A stretch of 64,000 nt of DNA from Liquidambar formosana (Eukaryota > Streptophyta > Magnoliopsida > Saxifragales > Altingiaceae). Positions 26,114 through 39,975 of this stretch are shown piece after piece (the first letter of the stretch is position 1; the number at the start of each line of letters is the position of its first letter). The translations under genes were made by a program, and so were the position numbers. Below the pieces are notes generated by a model that ran no database searches, was not told the DNA's origin, and saw only the letters and a program-made list of their open reading frames with translations. The stretch spans positions 44,927,888-44,991,887 of the forward strand of contig CM077821.1 in NCBI GenBank assembly GCA_039720395.1, in the 5' to 3' direction.

Positions 26114-26803
26114 GGGGTGTTCATGGTTTAGGTTAAAACCGAAAACCAAACCGAACCAAATCAAATCAGTCAGTCTGGTTTGGTTTTTTGGTCATTAGGT
26201 TTGGTTTTGGTTCTAATTTTAGAAAACCGAATTAAATTGGTTTGGTTTTGGTTTTCATGTTTAAAAAACCAAACCAAACCGAAAAAACCGAAAAAATATA
26301 ATATAAATACATATAATTTTATATATTACATATTAAACTTAGTTTGTAAATTTTTTATTCTAATAAGAGCATAATAAGTAATAGATTGTAAATTTTCTTA
26401 ATGTTTTTTCTTTATTAGATTGGCATGTATTAAACTAGTTATTATTGTTGTGTGAGATATTGATACGTATTAGATTGGAGATTTGAATTTGGATTGACAT
26501 AAGTCAACACTTTTCTATTTTGATGCAATGTTTAATAATTTTTTTAGTTGCTAATGTAATGATTTTATTAAAAATGTTTTTATTTAGAGTTTGGCTAGCC
26601 ATTTTTCTATTTTTAATTACTTCTTGTTATTTGATAGGATAAAACCGAAACCGAACTGAATCAAACCGAAATTTTATGGTTTGGTTTAGTTTAGATTTTT
26701 TATAGTATGATTTGATTTTGGTTTGAGAAAACAAAAACCGAAGTATAATGGTTTGATTTAAAATCTACCCTAAAATCGAATCAAACCAAACCATGAACAC
26801 CCC
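26114..26803. mobile_element. Non-autonomous TIR element, GGGGTGTTCATGG family
   Basis: The left end GGGGTGTTCATGGTTT and right end AAACCATGAACACCCC are inverted repeats, and the subterminal parts on both sides are rich in AAACCGAA/GGTTTGGTTTT words. TA flanks both ends (26112-26113 and 26804-26805). The AT-rich interior of about 690 bases encodes nothing recognisable. The superfamily is not assigned. Confidence 0.7.
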
Positions 26804-26805
26804 TA

Positions 26806-28378
26806 GCTTGCATAGATGGAATACTACCAAAGAAAGACCAACAATGAGCTCTTAAATGGGCATAGGATGAAGCCTGTAATGGACTGGACTTAAGGAAGAC
26901 GTCTCTATGGACTAACTTTATTGGGCCGCGAAGTTGACTATAAGGCCTTAAAAAAAGGAAAAAAGATAAAAAGAGGGCTTCCACAGGCTTGACCTAAAAA
27001 TGCTTGCGAAAGGTTTTCCTTATGGAAGCTGGGATTAGTTTCCTTTGGCGTATTGGGTTGTTTCCACACCCTCTTTTGCTACATCCCTCCATGGGTAAGT
27101 GTGTGTAAATAAGCCATAAAGGTGTGGATCCAGCAGAAAAAGACGAAAGAATAGGCCCTCCCTATAGAAAAGACAAAAATGCAAAAAAAAAAAAAAAAAA
27201 ACCTAATTTAAAAATCGAATAATGCCACTCTTTAACAGCCGTCCACTCCTTGTGTATTAGTTATAGACTGTGGAGTGATGGAAAAATCCATAAGTATAGA
27301 AACGTTTACTTTGTAGAAATAGAAAAAAACCATCCCACTAGAAGATTCAAACTAACTAATGAGACGTTTCAATCTAGGAGTCACCATGAGCTGGCTTTAG
27401 GCTGGCCGGTGTACCGAAATTGCCAAATTGGAATCGGTATGGCCCAAGGCTGGTAGGGTTGACGTTGAGCCCTAGGAAATTAGTTAAAGGGCACAGGCCT
27501 AGTCCATTAGTCTAATTAACCGTAAATAATAATATTATGAAAGTGAATCAAGCAATTATAAGTTTAAATATCATATAAAAGACTCATTTAAAAAATTATT
27601 ATAAGATTGAACATTAGTGAAGTATTCAACAAACTCAGATAAGTGCACCATCAAATGGAGGAAAAAAAGTGTCAACCCCCTCATAGTTTAGCATATGTTG
27701 GCCCTTTTGTCAAGCAGAGAATTTAGACCCCTCCTTACCCCAAACATTGGGCCACGATAATCAGGCTGAAGTCTTACCGGCGGCGGCCCACGACCTGTAT
27801 ACTGAGGGCAAAACGTGGAATGCCCACCATTCACCAATAGACATGCGTCTTAATCTGGGCTTGGAGTTTTCTACCTACGTTTCAACCGAACAATAAGTCA
27901 AAGATGCGTGGTATCTGGCTGTCTAGTGGAGCTCCGCCTTCTTGATCAAATGGACATAGCGACCACTGTCGTTTCGTAAAAGGTAGGGATCATGTACCCC
28001 TGCGTTTCATTACACTTACTAGCACATCACGAATCATAGCTTGCCATGTCTTGAGAAGCTGTTCTTCATATTCCCCAAATAATCATACCCATATCCTCAT
28101 ACCATGAGGTAGCCCCAGAAAACGGGCGGACTTGGTTTCTACGGGAGTGTCTGACTCTGCTATGGGAATCAAGTAGCGGCACTTGTTTCATAGTTTCTGC
28201 CTTCTACTTAGGCAAGAATTTTAATATTATACACTCTTTTTTTTTTTTTTTTGTTTTTGTTTTTGGTAAGCAACGTTATACCCATTTCGTTATGCTTTTT
28301 TTTTTTTTTTTGCTGCGACCCATTTCGTTATGCTATTGTCACTGCCATATACTCATTTTTTAATGCACATGTTCTACC
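26806..28378. other. Intergenic spacer and 5' flank of SDR gene 1
   Basis: No gene is supported. The right end is the promoter region of the SDR gene that starts at 28427. Confidence 0.4.
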
Positions 28379-28386
28379 TATATATG
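28379..28386 (+). promoter_or_regulatory. Probable TATA box of SDR gene 1
   Basis: TATATATG lies 48 bases before the ATG at 28427, leaving room for a short leader. Confidence 0.45.
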
Positions 28387-28426
28387 TTGACTGCAGAGAG
28401 AGACCAAGAGCTGCAGAGTAATAATT

Positions 28427-30410
<1,984 letters not shown>

Positions 30411-31423
30411 CCACCTCATTATCTGAGATGTCAAATCTGCAATCTTCCGTTCCTAAAAATTAGCTAAAGCTCTACATTGTTGGGCTTCTGTAATTTATCT
30501 GAATAAGCTTGCTGTAAAAAATGCTTTGAAATAGGCAAAAGTCTCTGTTCTATTGCATTCATATTGGAACTAGCAAAATTATCCTTAAATGTCTTGAGCA
30601 AATGTCTGCTCAAATTATGTATGATCTGAATTTCTAAAATGTCTACTGAGGTTATGCATTTCCATGTGCTTGAACCTAAGATGTTTCTCCAACAAGTGGA
30701 GAGCACTAACCACGAGCAAGACACCTGGATGAAGTCATGATTCGGCATTTCATATGAAAGTTGACACAGTGGTGTAGATTCCCCATTACCCCCACCTCCA
30801 ACTCTCATGGTCTAGATCCTCCACTACCCCCATCCTTCCACCCTCAAAAAAAGAAAGAACAAGAACAACCATCTAATTAGTTAATTACTAATAAGTGAAC
30901 CTATATCTTTTAGTTAAATGACATTAAATTATAGGTTAAATTTTCTCTCCAGTTTCATACTTTCAATGGTTATATGATTTCTGTATTATGCATGGTGGAC
31001 TACCCAGTGGTCCAACAGAATCAGCCCTGATCTGAATGCTTTATAAGATTCTCTTTTCCTTTTTTATTTTGGCATACAATCCTTTATAAGATTAGTGATA
31101 TGGTATTTATACTGCCACTTTGTTAGTTTTCTAGATAATGAAAAGGTTCTAAGACCACAAATCATCCATTCAGATTCTTCTATGCACTTCCAATAAAATC
31201 TGATTCAACCAAAATTTTCTGTTACATGGCCTTCCTCAAGAAGACATTGAGTGGGGACCTCAAACAGCTTTCACCTAAAGAAGTCTGAACCCATGAAAAT
31301 CAAATTTGATTAATTCTTGAATAATGTTTATTTTATTTTTTGTTTTATTGGGTAATAGTTAGAAGTAGGAGGTTATCAAAAAATGCAGGTATTAAATCAT
31401 ATTTTTGCGGTACTTCACCACCT
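30411..31423. other. Spacer downstream of SDR gene 1
   Basis: It holds the 3' UTR of gene 1 and a block (30466-30660) that is related, in the same direction, to 63523-63690. No relic of SDR exons 1 and 2 could be seen before the pseudogene exons at 31424. Confidence 0.4.
30466..30660. repeat. Dispersed repeat shared with 63523-63690
   Basis: Words such as AATAAGCTT, AAAAGTCTCTGT and AATGTCTGCT occur in the same order in both places. Read on the minus strand, both give an IQ(V/I)IHN(S/L)SRH-like peptide in a broken frame. It is probably a decayed mobile element or gene relic; its nature is unknown. Confidence 0.45.
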
Positions 31424-32082
31424 AGAAAACAAATGCTAAGACTGCTATACTTGAAGAAACCACAGAATATACCACCCAAGATTTCTCAACTATAATGGGT
31501 ACCAATTTTGAGTCCCACATACCATCTGTGTCAACTTGCACACCCCCTCTTAAAAGCATCTAGAAATGGATGCATTGTGTTTATCTCCTCTGCTGCGGGA
31601 TTGAAAGTGCTATTCCTTCTGTTTCTATCTATATAGCATCCAAAAGTACGTTGATCGAGTTTGTAAAATGGCAACAAATTTGTGACTCTAGCTCTGAGAA
31701 AGGCTTTAGAAAGGCAAGGTTTTCAAATCTGGAATCTAGCCAAAAATGGGGAATTGCTTATATAGAATAGATCCACCCTTTTGTCTTTAGTGAGGACGCG
31801 GGGAATTTTTTCTATATTTCTTTTCAGGAGCAATGAAATAAGTCACAAAGAAGTTAGAATGTGAGTGGGCAAAGGACAACACAACATTCGCGCTTATAAA
31901 GTTGCACCAGGGATTATGAGAACCTCACTTATGGATTCTGTAGAAGTAAAATCCCAAATTCAGTTGTTTTCCCTTTATCATTGGGGAATATCTTGAGCCA
32001 TGGCAATCAGTATTTAGCATTACTTTTCTATGGAACCCGTTAAAACTTCTCACGCTTGAACTTCATAACTAATGAACCCGTG

Positions 32083-32190
32083 AGGGTTGCTCAAATAGCA
32101 AAAGACTGCGGCTCAAGAACCATACGTCCTAGAGTTCAAGTCTTTGCTCCAGGGATTAGTTTAGAGCTAATGGCCTAGGATTACTAATGC
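32083..32190 (+). mobile_element. tRNA-derived SINE-like sequence, copy B
   Basis: It is the partner of the block at 4848-5025, with a B-box-like GAGTTCAAGTCTTTGCTCC and tail GGATTAGTTTAGAGCTAATG. It begins near TTGCTCAAATAGCAAAAG, which can be read as an A-box region. Confidence 0.45.
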
Positions 32191-32244
32191 TCTACTAATT
32201 TGTTTTATGTATTCTTTTAGGCTTCACCCCAAAAGTTGAGACCT

Positions 32245-32582
32245 TTTTTTTTTTTTTTGGATACGAGGATGAATCCCCTTAGCCTGTTCTCCATGACTTC
32301 GGAATCGATACCTAATGCCATTAACCGGAGTAGGACAGAAAGGCAAACCCCGGATGTATGCATCGGCCTCACAACACACACACCAGTAAGTCACGGACTT
32401 GCACAGCAGCGGTAGGAATTCATACCCACACCCAGATCTACGAATTGATTACCCATCAATGGAGGTATGTCCTACCAACCTTTACTGCACTTATTACGCC
32501 CGGAGGGCTAGGCCACAAGGTTTGAACCCAGGACCTCATTGTTGGTATTCCAACCATGAGGCCATCTAAGCCACACCTCGTG
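32245..32582 (-). mobile_element. tRNA-derived SINE with 10-bp target duplication
   Basis: Read on the minus strand, the element starts with an A-box-like GTGGCTTAGATGG and a B box GGTTCAAACC spaced as in a tRNA-type pol III promoter, and ends in a poly(A) tail (T tract near 32245). The flanking direct repeat GTTGAGACCT occurs at 32235-32244 and 32583-32592. It sits in the expanded interior of the SDR pseudogene. Confidence 0.75.
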
Positions 32583-32823
32583 GTTGAGACCTACCTCCCC
32601 TTGCCTAAAGAAATCTCTAATAATCTTCGATCAATTATGGGTTATGACTTATGAGACAACGATTCTTTAAGTATCTCTTCATTAAGTAACTCCCAATTGG
32701 CTCCTGAATTCAATGGAATGATTTTAGCTTTTAGATTAATTTAATTTAAGGCAATCAAATTATTTGGACACGACCCAATTAGGATTTCTAACATTATCTT
32801 AGGAAGGGAAAACAATCCCAATC

Positions 32824-33517
32824 TAGAAGCACGGACACTGGCTAAAATGGTGCCGTGGCTATGTTCGACACGTGTCAGGACACGGACACGCCTCCGACAC
32901 GGTTCCAAAGTGTCTGGAAAAAAAAATAAAAATGGGACACAGCTTGGACACGGCTTGGACACTTGTGAGATACGGTTCAGACACTTTGCGGAAACGATAA
33001 GAGAAGTTAACAACAAGGCCTTCATCGTCGACGGTAGTGGACATCCGCAGTATGCCGGAAAAATCAACCAAAAAAAAGAAAGAAGAAAAAGAAAAAGAAA
33101 GAAATCACAGTTGTTGGAGGTGGATAAAACACCTCTGCAAATTGTTGGCTCACAGTGTAAGCCTCCTTGCTCTCTCCGATTCTCTCTCCATCGCTCTCTT
33201 CTCTCCCTGCTTTTCTCGGTGCTCTCTGCAAATCGTCGATGCTTGGACGCATGGGGAAGAGTGTGGGGGGTGTTTACCAAAAAAAAGGAAGAGTGTGGGG
33301 TTAACAGTAATGTCGGGGTGTGACAGTGATGACTGATGACCCTTTTGTCATGCCTCCCACAGCTGTAAAGTGCTTTTTTAACCGGAACAAGTTTTATGGT
33401 TTCCAAATTGTAACCATAGTTAGTCTATGAAAAAAATAAAATAAAGGTGTAAAGGCAAGCAATAATTTTTTACACGGGCATTCGTCCTTAGGATGGAATG
33501 CAAATAACAATTACCCC

Positions 33518-33598
<81 letters not shown>

Positions 33599-33783
33599 AC
33601 AATTCTATACATATATAATTATAAATATATATTTTTATTATTTATATATATATAATATATATTTATTATTTATATATTACCGTATCCCTACCATGTTGTG
33701 TCCTGAGTTTTTCAGAAGTTGTCGTGTCAAGGTGTTCGCGTCGTGTCGTAACCGTGTCCCGTGTCCGTGTCCATACTACTTAG
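32824..33783. mobile_element. Non-autonomous TIR transposon of the GACACGG type
   Basis: The flanking direct repeat ATCCCAATC (32815-32823 and 33784-33792) encloses inverted ends: AGAAGCACGGACAC at the left and GTGTCCATACTACTT at the right. Subterminal arrays of GACACGG words point inward on both sides. The interior has a GC-richer part (about 33000-33340) and a (TA)n(TG)n microsatellite. The long open frames in it, on both strands, match no family and no transposase is seen. An 8-9 bp duplication fits hAT or Mutator types. Confidence 0.7.
33523..33595. repeat. (TA)n(TG)n compound microsatellite
   Basis: About 15 TA units are followed directly by about 22 TG units, inside the TIR element 32824-33783. 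Confidence 0.9.
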
Positions 33784-33792
33784 ATCCCAATC

Positions 33793-35337
33793 ATACGCTT
33801 TCTACATGAAGAGAAAATGGTTATGGATGTCTATTTGGTTTAATGTTGATATATAGGCTTTCTACTCGAAGAAGATGAGTATGAACTATGAAGAGAAATT
33901 TCAGGAAAGGGAAAAATGTTACCATGTTGATATAGACGAGCGACCATGGTGGAGAAGTTCGTGCGGAGAGAGAAAGGCGGTATGATCAGTCGTTGGCGGC
34001 GGCGGCGGCGGCAACAGAGTACGGCGGTCGGAGGGGTGTACACTGGCGTCGGGATCGTCGATGGTTGAGGGACATAGTAGAGCGTGAGAGAGTGATACAG
34101 AAGGCGTGGCTGTAAAACGGCTTTTCCCTTGCAAATATAACCTTGATTTTTCACTTTTTCTCAAAATTTTTTACAATAAGATAGTTACATAAAATACTTT
34201 AAGCTCCCAACTTAATTTACAGATTGGGAAAATTAATGATCAATCTATAATAATTAAATAAAATATTAATAATTAGTTAAGTAAAAGTTTTTCTAATTCA
34301 ATAAGATCAACGTGGGTAAAACTTATTTAGCAATTAGTTACATTCTTTTCAAAAATCCATTGTTTACCCTTATTGTTACTAAAGACATTCTCTTTTTTGT
34401 TATTAAAAACATCTTAAGTAACTAACTTGTTTTTTAATATTTTAATTTTAAAAAGTTTATAACTTGTAATATACATATCCGGTTTTTAAAAAATTAAATT
34501 TTTTGAACCTATTCATCAACATTTTCAAAACAAGATCTACATTATTTAGATAATTATTAAAACAAGTTGAAATCATAAAATTTCACTACCTTTTATGAAG
34601 TAGTAAAATTTTACAACAAGTCAATTTCATTAAATTATAAAATTCCACTACTTTGTACATTTTTACAGTTTGGAAGAATTTTTTTTTAAAAAGTTTAAAA
34701 TAATAAACATATTGGAAAAACAAATCTAACACCATAGAAAACACACAAAATTCATATGGATTTACAGCCAAAAAAAAAAAAAAAAAAAAAAGGCTTTTAA
34801 GAATCCTTGCATTTCCAACTTCGTAAAAAACTCCGAGAGTATGGAGAAGTAATGCTTCTTTATGCCTCTCCTTCGCATGATGTCAGCGTTTAAGCGTTAC
34901 ATGTTGCCTCTCCTTCCTCATGAGGAACTTCTTTGCAAGGAAGCAAAGCTTGTTTGTACCAGTAGATTTGGCTTCCCACAATCGCGTTAAGATTTATTTT
35001 GTGAACCTAGTGTGTGTAGTACCGTGCTTGCTGGTTTCTGACGAAATCAAGGGCATGCAATTAAGGGTCTTGCCCATGGGAGATGCCATTGATCTGGTGG
35101 AGTTGCAGATCGGACAAGTCATTGGTGAGCAATAAGCCCTTGTCGATAGGTCGTCGGTGGTCAGCAGGATGGCTACGGTGGGTGTGAGGGCTGGTCCACA
35201 GTTGTGAATGCTTCGCATTCTCCTAAAAAGGGTAGATTTGTCACGAAAGGGGTAAAATGACTAAAAGAACTAAGAAAAATGTTGCTTGACTAATTCCTAA
35301 ATAAGTCTTATACGTGTGACTTATGGTCAAATTCTCT
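33793..35337. other. Spacer inside the disrupted SDR pseudogene
   Basis: No gene is recognised. Short open frames near 33840-34164 span a GGC-repeat region and have no family match. A 22-base A tract is near 34770. Confidence 0.35.
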
Positions 35338-35655
35338 TCACAAGTTTTATGAAAAATATAAAAAATTTATATTAAAACGAGCAATGTCATTTATTATAAC
35401 AACTTTATAAAAGCTCTTCATAGACTACCCAACAACTTTATAGAAGAAAATTTTTCCAAAATTTGTGTTTTTTAATTATTTTGATTGAAAATGAAATAAA
35501 ATTTATAAATAGCCAAAAATTTCACTTGAATAATAAATTTTGAAAAAACTTTTTTCCACAAAGTTATTCTAAATGATATTTTCTAGTGGGCAATGTGACT
35601 AGTTTTCATAGAAATCTTTTAAATTTTTCATAAAACCTTAAAAAAATGTAAATTA
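35338..35655. mobile_element. Foldback MITE, copy 3
   Basis: It shares the mirrored blocks of copies 1 and 2: TTTTATGAAAAATATAAAA and GAAAATTTTTCCAAAATT at the left, and AAATTTTGAAAAAACTTTTT, TTTTCTAGTGGGCAATGTGA and CATAAAACCTTAAAA at the right. Its right end touches the start of the LINE. Confidence 0.6.
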
Positions 35656-35739
35656 AGGGAGTTTAGAGGCAGCTAGGGTTTTGGAATGGGGTTTCTTCCT
35701 AGCGGCTAGGGTTTCTTCTGGAAAGTAGATTTCTCGATA

Positions 35740-37184
35740 TTATGGCTTCTACGGCTAATCCTTCTCTCTTTGTTGCACAGTAGGGAGTTTGTTGCCCATG
35801 GGGTTTCCTTGAGAATGTATCAGTAAGTGGTGAGAAGTCGTCTGGAGTGTCTGCTTCAACGGCTTGGAAGAATACGATAGGGGTTTCTAAAAATTCTTTT
35901 GTTGCTGTTCTTAAACAATATGCGGTGGAGGAATCTATGAGTCAAATCCCATTACCTAAGATTGAGGGGGACATGGTTACTGTTCGAATTAGCGAACAAC
36001 CTTATTAGTCAAAGCTGGCCGAGTGTAACACAAATGTAATTGGTAGATTGCTACTACCAAAGGGTTCCAAACCTTTCACTTTTCCTGAGCTTAGATCAAA
36101 GCTAGCCTCTATTTGGAAAACAATGGGGGAATGGCGTCTTGTTCTATTAGGCAAGGGCTATTTTGATATTCACTTCTATCATATGAAGGATATGAAGAAG
36201 GTTTGGGCGGGAGGTAATTGGCATCTATCGCCTGGAATGTTCTGTATCTCACAATGGGTTGCTGATTTCAACCCAAAAAATCAAGTTCAATCTCATTCGC
36301 AGGTATGGATTCGATTATATGGCCTATCGCAAGAATATTGGCATAAGCAAAATTTGTTGGAAATTGTGAGGGGTGTTGGCATACCTCTGCAGATTGATAA
36401 GGCGACTCTGAACCAAATCTATGGCCATTATGCTAGAGTTTTGGTTGAAATTGACATGTTGGTTCCTCTTCTTGATCGTATTAGAGTGGAAAGGGAGGGA
36501 TATGGGTTCTTTGTTGATGTGTATTATGAAAACCTCCCTTCGGTATGTTCCCATTGTCACTTGATTGGGCATGAGATTTCGAAATGTCGTTTTGTTTCTG
36601 AGAAAGGGTCTAAAGCAGTTGGTGATCAGCTAGTTAAGGGGACTTCTATGGTTTATCGGCCTAAGCAGATAGTCGATGGTATTGGCAAGAATACTGGGAC
36701 TACTACTGTTGTGCAGAAAGGAGTAGAGAATAATTATGTTGAAAAAAACACTGCCCTATTGGATACGGTTCAGAATGATGATTACATAGGGAAGGAGAAA
36801 GCTCATGTTAACACTAATGTGGTCCAATCCTCTGAGATTAGGCACTCTTCTTCTACAAAGAACTTCACTCATGTGAGTGCTACACCTCCCAAAAGGTGGG
36901 GTGATTCTGACGATGAGGGTTCTAAGTCCTTTGCGTATAATCCTCAACTGCCAATTTCTAATGAGCATTTGAATGATGCTGCTGTTCGCTCATTTAGGCA
37001 TAACACATTAGATTCACCTGTTGGAGGCACAATCAAGGGTTCTATTCCAGTTGATTTACAACTTGCATCTTCAGAGCATACTATTAGTGACATAGCTATT
37101 GACCAAGTTGAATTAGCAATTCAGGCAGCAGAGGATGCAGATAAGCCTTTCACTCCTGTTATGTCTAAATCCCAGCTTAAATGA
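35740..37184 (+). pseudogene. LINE ORF1 (DUF4283 and CCHC zinc knuckle), broken
   Basis: A nucleic-acid-binding chaperone-type protein of plant L1 elements. An ATG near 35741 starts the likely ORF, but stops occur at about 35781 and at 36006. From 36009 the frame is open to 37184, about 390 codons. It covers a DUF4283 domain (LLLPKGSKPFTFPELRSKL..., with the WHLSPGMFCIS block) and a zinc knuckle CSHCHLIGHEISKC near 36547-36590, in the C-X2-C-X4-H-X4-C spacing. A Ser/Thr-rich tail follows. Confidence 0.88.
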
Positions 37185-37258
37185 ATAAGGAAAAAAGGTA
37201 AGCTCTTGACAATTGTTGAGCATTCTTACCCTTTAACGGGCAGACAATTGAATATTGG

Positions 37259-38041
37259 TTGAAGGTGCTCTATTGGAATATTAGGGGTTTGGGTAACAAA
37301 GCCTCTAGGAGGGAACTAAAAAATTTTATTTCAGTTAATAAACCAGATATTCTTGGTATCTCTGAACCTATGATTGAATTTAATTCGATTGATGCCAGTT
37401 TTTGGAAATCTGTAGGTTTGAAGTTGGTGGCCTTAAATAATAGGGGCCCTCTCATGTCTAATCTTTGGGTTCTTTGTGCCGATAACTTAGCTACTCCATA
37501 TATTATTTTGAACTCTACTCAACAGGTTACTATTAAATCCAAATTTGATATCTCTGAGTGTTATATTACTTTTGTTTATGTTGCTACAACCTATGTCAAA
37601 AGATGGGATCTCTGGTCTGATTTTTCAGCTTTACAATCTCTTATTGATGGTGCGTGGCTTGCTATTGGTGATTTCAATGCACTTATTGGTGCACATGAAA
37701 AAAGAGGAGGTAAGTTGCCTAATAGATTGTCTTGTGATGAATTTAAGGACTTGAAAGACTCTTGTAATTTTTGTCTTATGGATACTAAGGGTATATTATA
37801 TACCTGGGTTAGAGGCCTTCACTCTAGGGTAGAAATGCCTCTGGATAGATCTCTTTGTAATCCTCAGTGGTTAGACGCTTGGAGGGACTCCTTCTGTGTG
37901 GCATTGCCTAGGTCTTGCTTTGATCACAACCCTCTTCTGTTTATTGCTAATAAGCATTCTTCTACTAGCCCTCGTTCTTTCAGATTTATCAATGCTTGGG
38001 TTTCACATCCTTCTTTTAAACAAGTGATTTTTGATAGTTGA
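37259..38041 (+). pseudogene. LINE ORF2, endonuclease domain, start lost
   Basis: An apurinic-type endonuclease domain that would nick target DNA. The frame begins TTG AAG GTG CTC TAT TGG, where related elements usually have ATG, so the start codon seems lost. Landmarks are WNIRG near the start, GISEP with the metal-binding Glu, AIGDFNA and FDHNPL near the end. A TGA closes the frame at 38039-38041, and the coding sense continues beyond it. Confidence 0.88.
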
Positions 38042-39975
38042 AATTCTTGTAAGTTTTACGGTTGTCCTTTGTTTATTATAAGGGAAAATCTTAAGGTGTT
38101 AAAGTCTTGTCTTAAGTTGTGGAATAAGGAGATTTTTGGCAATGTTGATGATAGAGTAGCATCTGTCCAAAGCTCTTTGTCTCGTATTTAGCATGAAATT
38201 GATCTTTTGGGGCCTCAAGACTCTCTTTTGCAACAGGAAGCTGATATTAAAAAGGATCTTTTTGAAGCTCTTCATATTCAAGAATCGTTTTGGAAGGAGA
38301 AATCTAGGCTAAAGTGGATATCTGAAGGCGACAAGAATACTACTTTTTTCCACAGAATGACTACCATGAAGTCTACCAGAAGTAGAATTTCTATGTTAAA
38401 GTCTGAGTCACATACTCTTGAAGACTCCTCTGATATTCAAGCTCATGTAGTGGATTATTATAAGTCTCTTTATGCTGCTAACACTTCTGTTCCTAATAAT
38501 GGGTTAGTAACTTCAATGATTCCTTTTTTAGTAACAGACATTGAAAATGATATGCTTACAGCTATTCCTTCTACTGATGACATTAAGGTTGCTATTTTTT
38601 CAATGGATCCTCATAGTGCTCTTAGGCCTGATGGTTTTGGTGGATTATTTTACCAATCTTGTTGGGATATTGTGGGTGAGGATGTTGTCAAAGCTATTAC
38701 TATATTCTTTGAGCAGGGTTGGTTACCTGCTAATTTTAATTCCAATTTTGTGGTTCTAATACCTAAAGTTCCTGAAGCTGATACTATTACTCAGTATAGA
38801 CCTATTGCTCTTGCTAATTTCTTATTTAAGGTCATTCCCAAGATTCTTTCAGATAGACTAAGCTCTATTGCTGCTAGGATTATTTCTCCTAATCAGACTG
38901 CTTTTATTAAGGGAAGGAAGATTGTTGAGAATTTGGGCCTAGCTTCTGAATGCTTCAATCTGCTAGATAATAAATGTTTTGGAGGGAATGTGGGTATTAA
39001 GGTTGATGTAATTAAGGCTTTTGACACTATAGAATGGCAGTTCCTTCTTCAAGTTCTGCATCAATTTGGTTTTAGCAGGAAGTTTACAGGGTGGATTCAC
39101 ATATTGTTGAAGTCTGCTAAACTCTCTACTCTTATCAATGGTGTTCCCTGTGGTTTTTTTGGTTGTAGTAGAGGTGTTAGGCAAGGAGACCCCCTTTCTC
39201 CTTTGCTTTTTTGCTTAGCAGAAGAGGTTTTAAGTAGAAGCATTTCTAAGCTTGTTTCTGAATCTAAGATATTGCCTATTTCCTCTCCAAGGGGTTTCAA
39301 AGCTCCTACCCATTTGTTATATGCTGATGACATCTTGGTTTTTTGTGGAGGATCATCTTCTTGTTTACAAGCCCTTATGCATGCCTTTGATCTCTATGCT
39401 CAAGCTTCTGGTCAGTACATTAGTAAAGCTAAGTGTAGAGTTTTTATTGGCCAAGGGGCAATTCATAGAAGAAGTGCTTTTACTTCTATTCTTGGTATAA
39501 CTGAAGGCAGGACTCCATTTACCTATCTGGGGGTGCCTACTTTCAAAGGAAAGCCAAAACGAGCTTACTTGCAACAGCTTGCTGATAAAGCAAAATCTAA
39601 GCTTGAGGGTTGGCAGTGCAGATTTCTTTCTTTTGCTGGTAGAATTCAGTTGGTGCAATCTGTTATTTTTCTAATGTTACTGCATTCTTTTATGTTATAT
39701 GCTTGGCCTCCTGCTCTTCTTAAGCATTTGCAAATGTGGATTAGGTATTTCATCTGGTCTGGGAATGTGGATTCTAGGAAGACTGTGACTGTTTCTTGGA
39801 ATCAGGTTTGCTCTTTTCATGATGAAGGTGGATTGGGTATTAAGGATATGCGTGCATTTAATCGAGCAGGTCTTTTTAAGTCTTGCTGGTGCATTATCAC
39901 CCAAAATAGTGTTTTCTCTAATTTTATGAAGGCATGGTTTAAAATTCAGAATCTTCAATTTTCCACTTTATTAGA
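38042..39975 (+). pseudogene. LINE ORF2, reverse transcriptase domain
   Basis: The frame continues from the endonuclease part through a TAG at about 38189-38191 and is then open to 40042. Reverse-transcriptase landmarks are the WISEGDKNTTFFH block, RPIALANF, RGVRQGDPLSPLLF and the catalytic LLYADDILVF near 39317, with the YADD box intact. Around 39960-39980 the coding sense moves to another frame, a single-base frameshift. Confidence 0.9.

Noticed and set aside
32741..33406. Long open frames on both strands as a protein gene
   Set aside because: They sit inside a TIR element, overlap each other on both strands, include low-complexity Lys/Glu stretches and match no family I know.
33498..33602. 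Cys/Val repeat peptide
   Set aside because: It is the translation of a TA/TG microsatellite.
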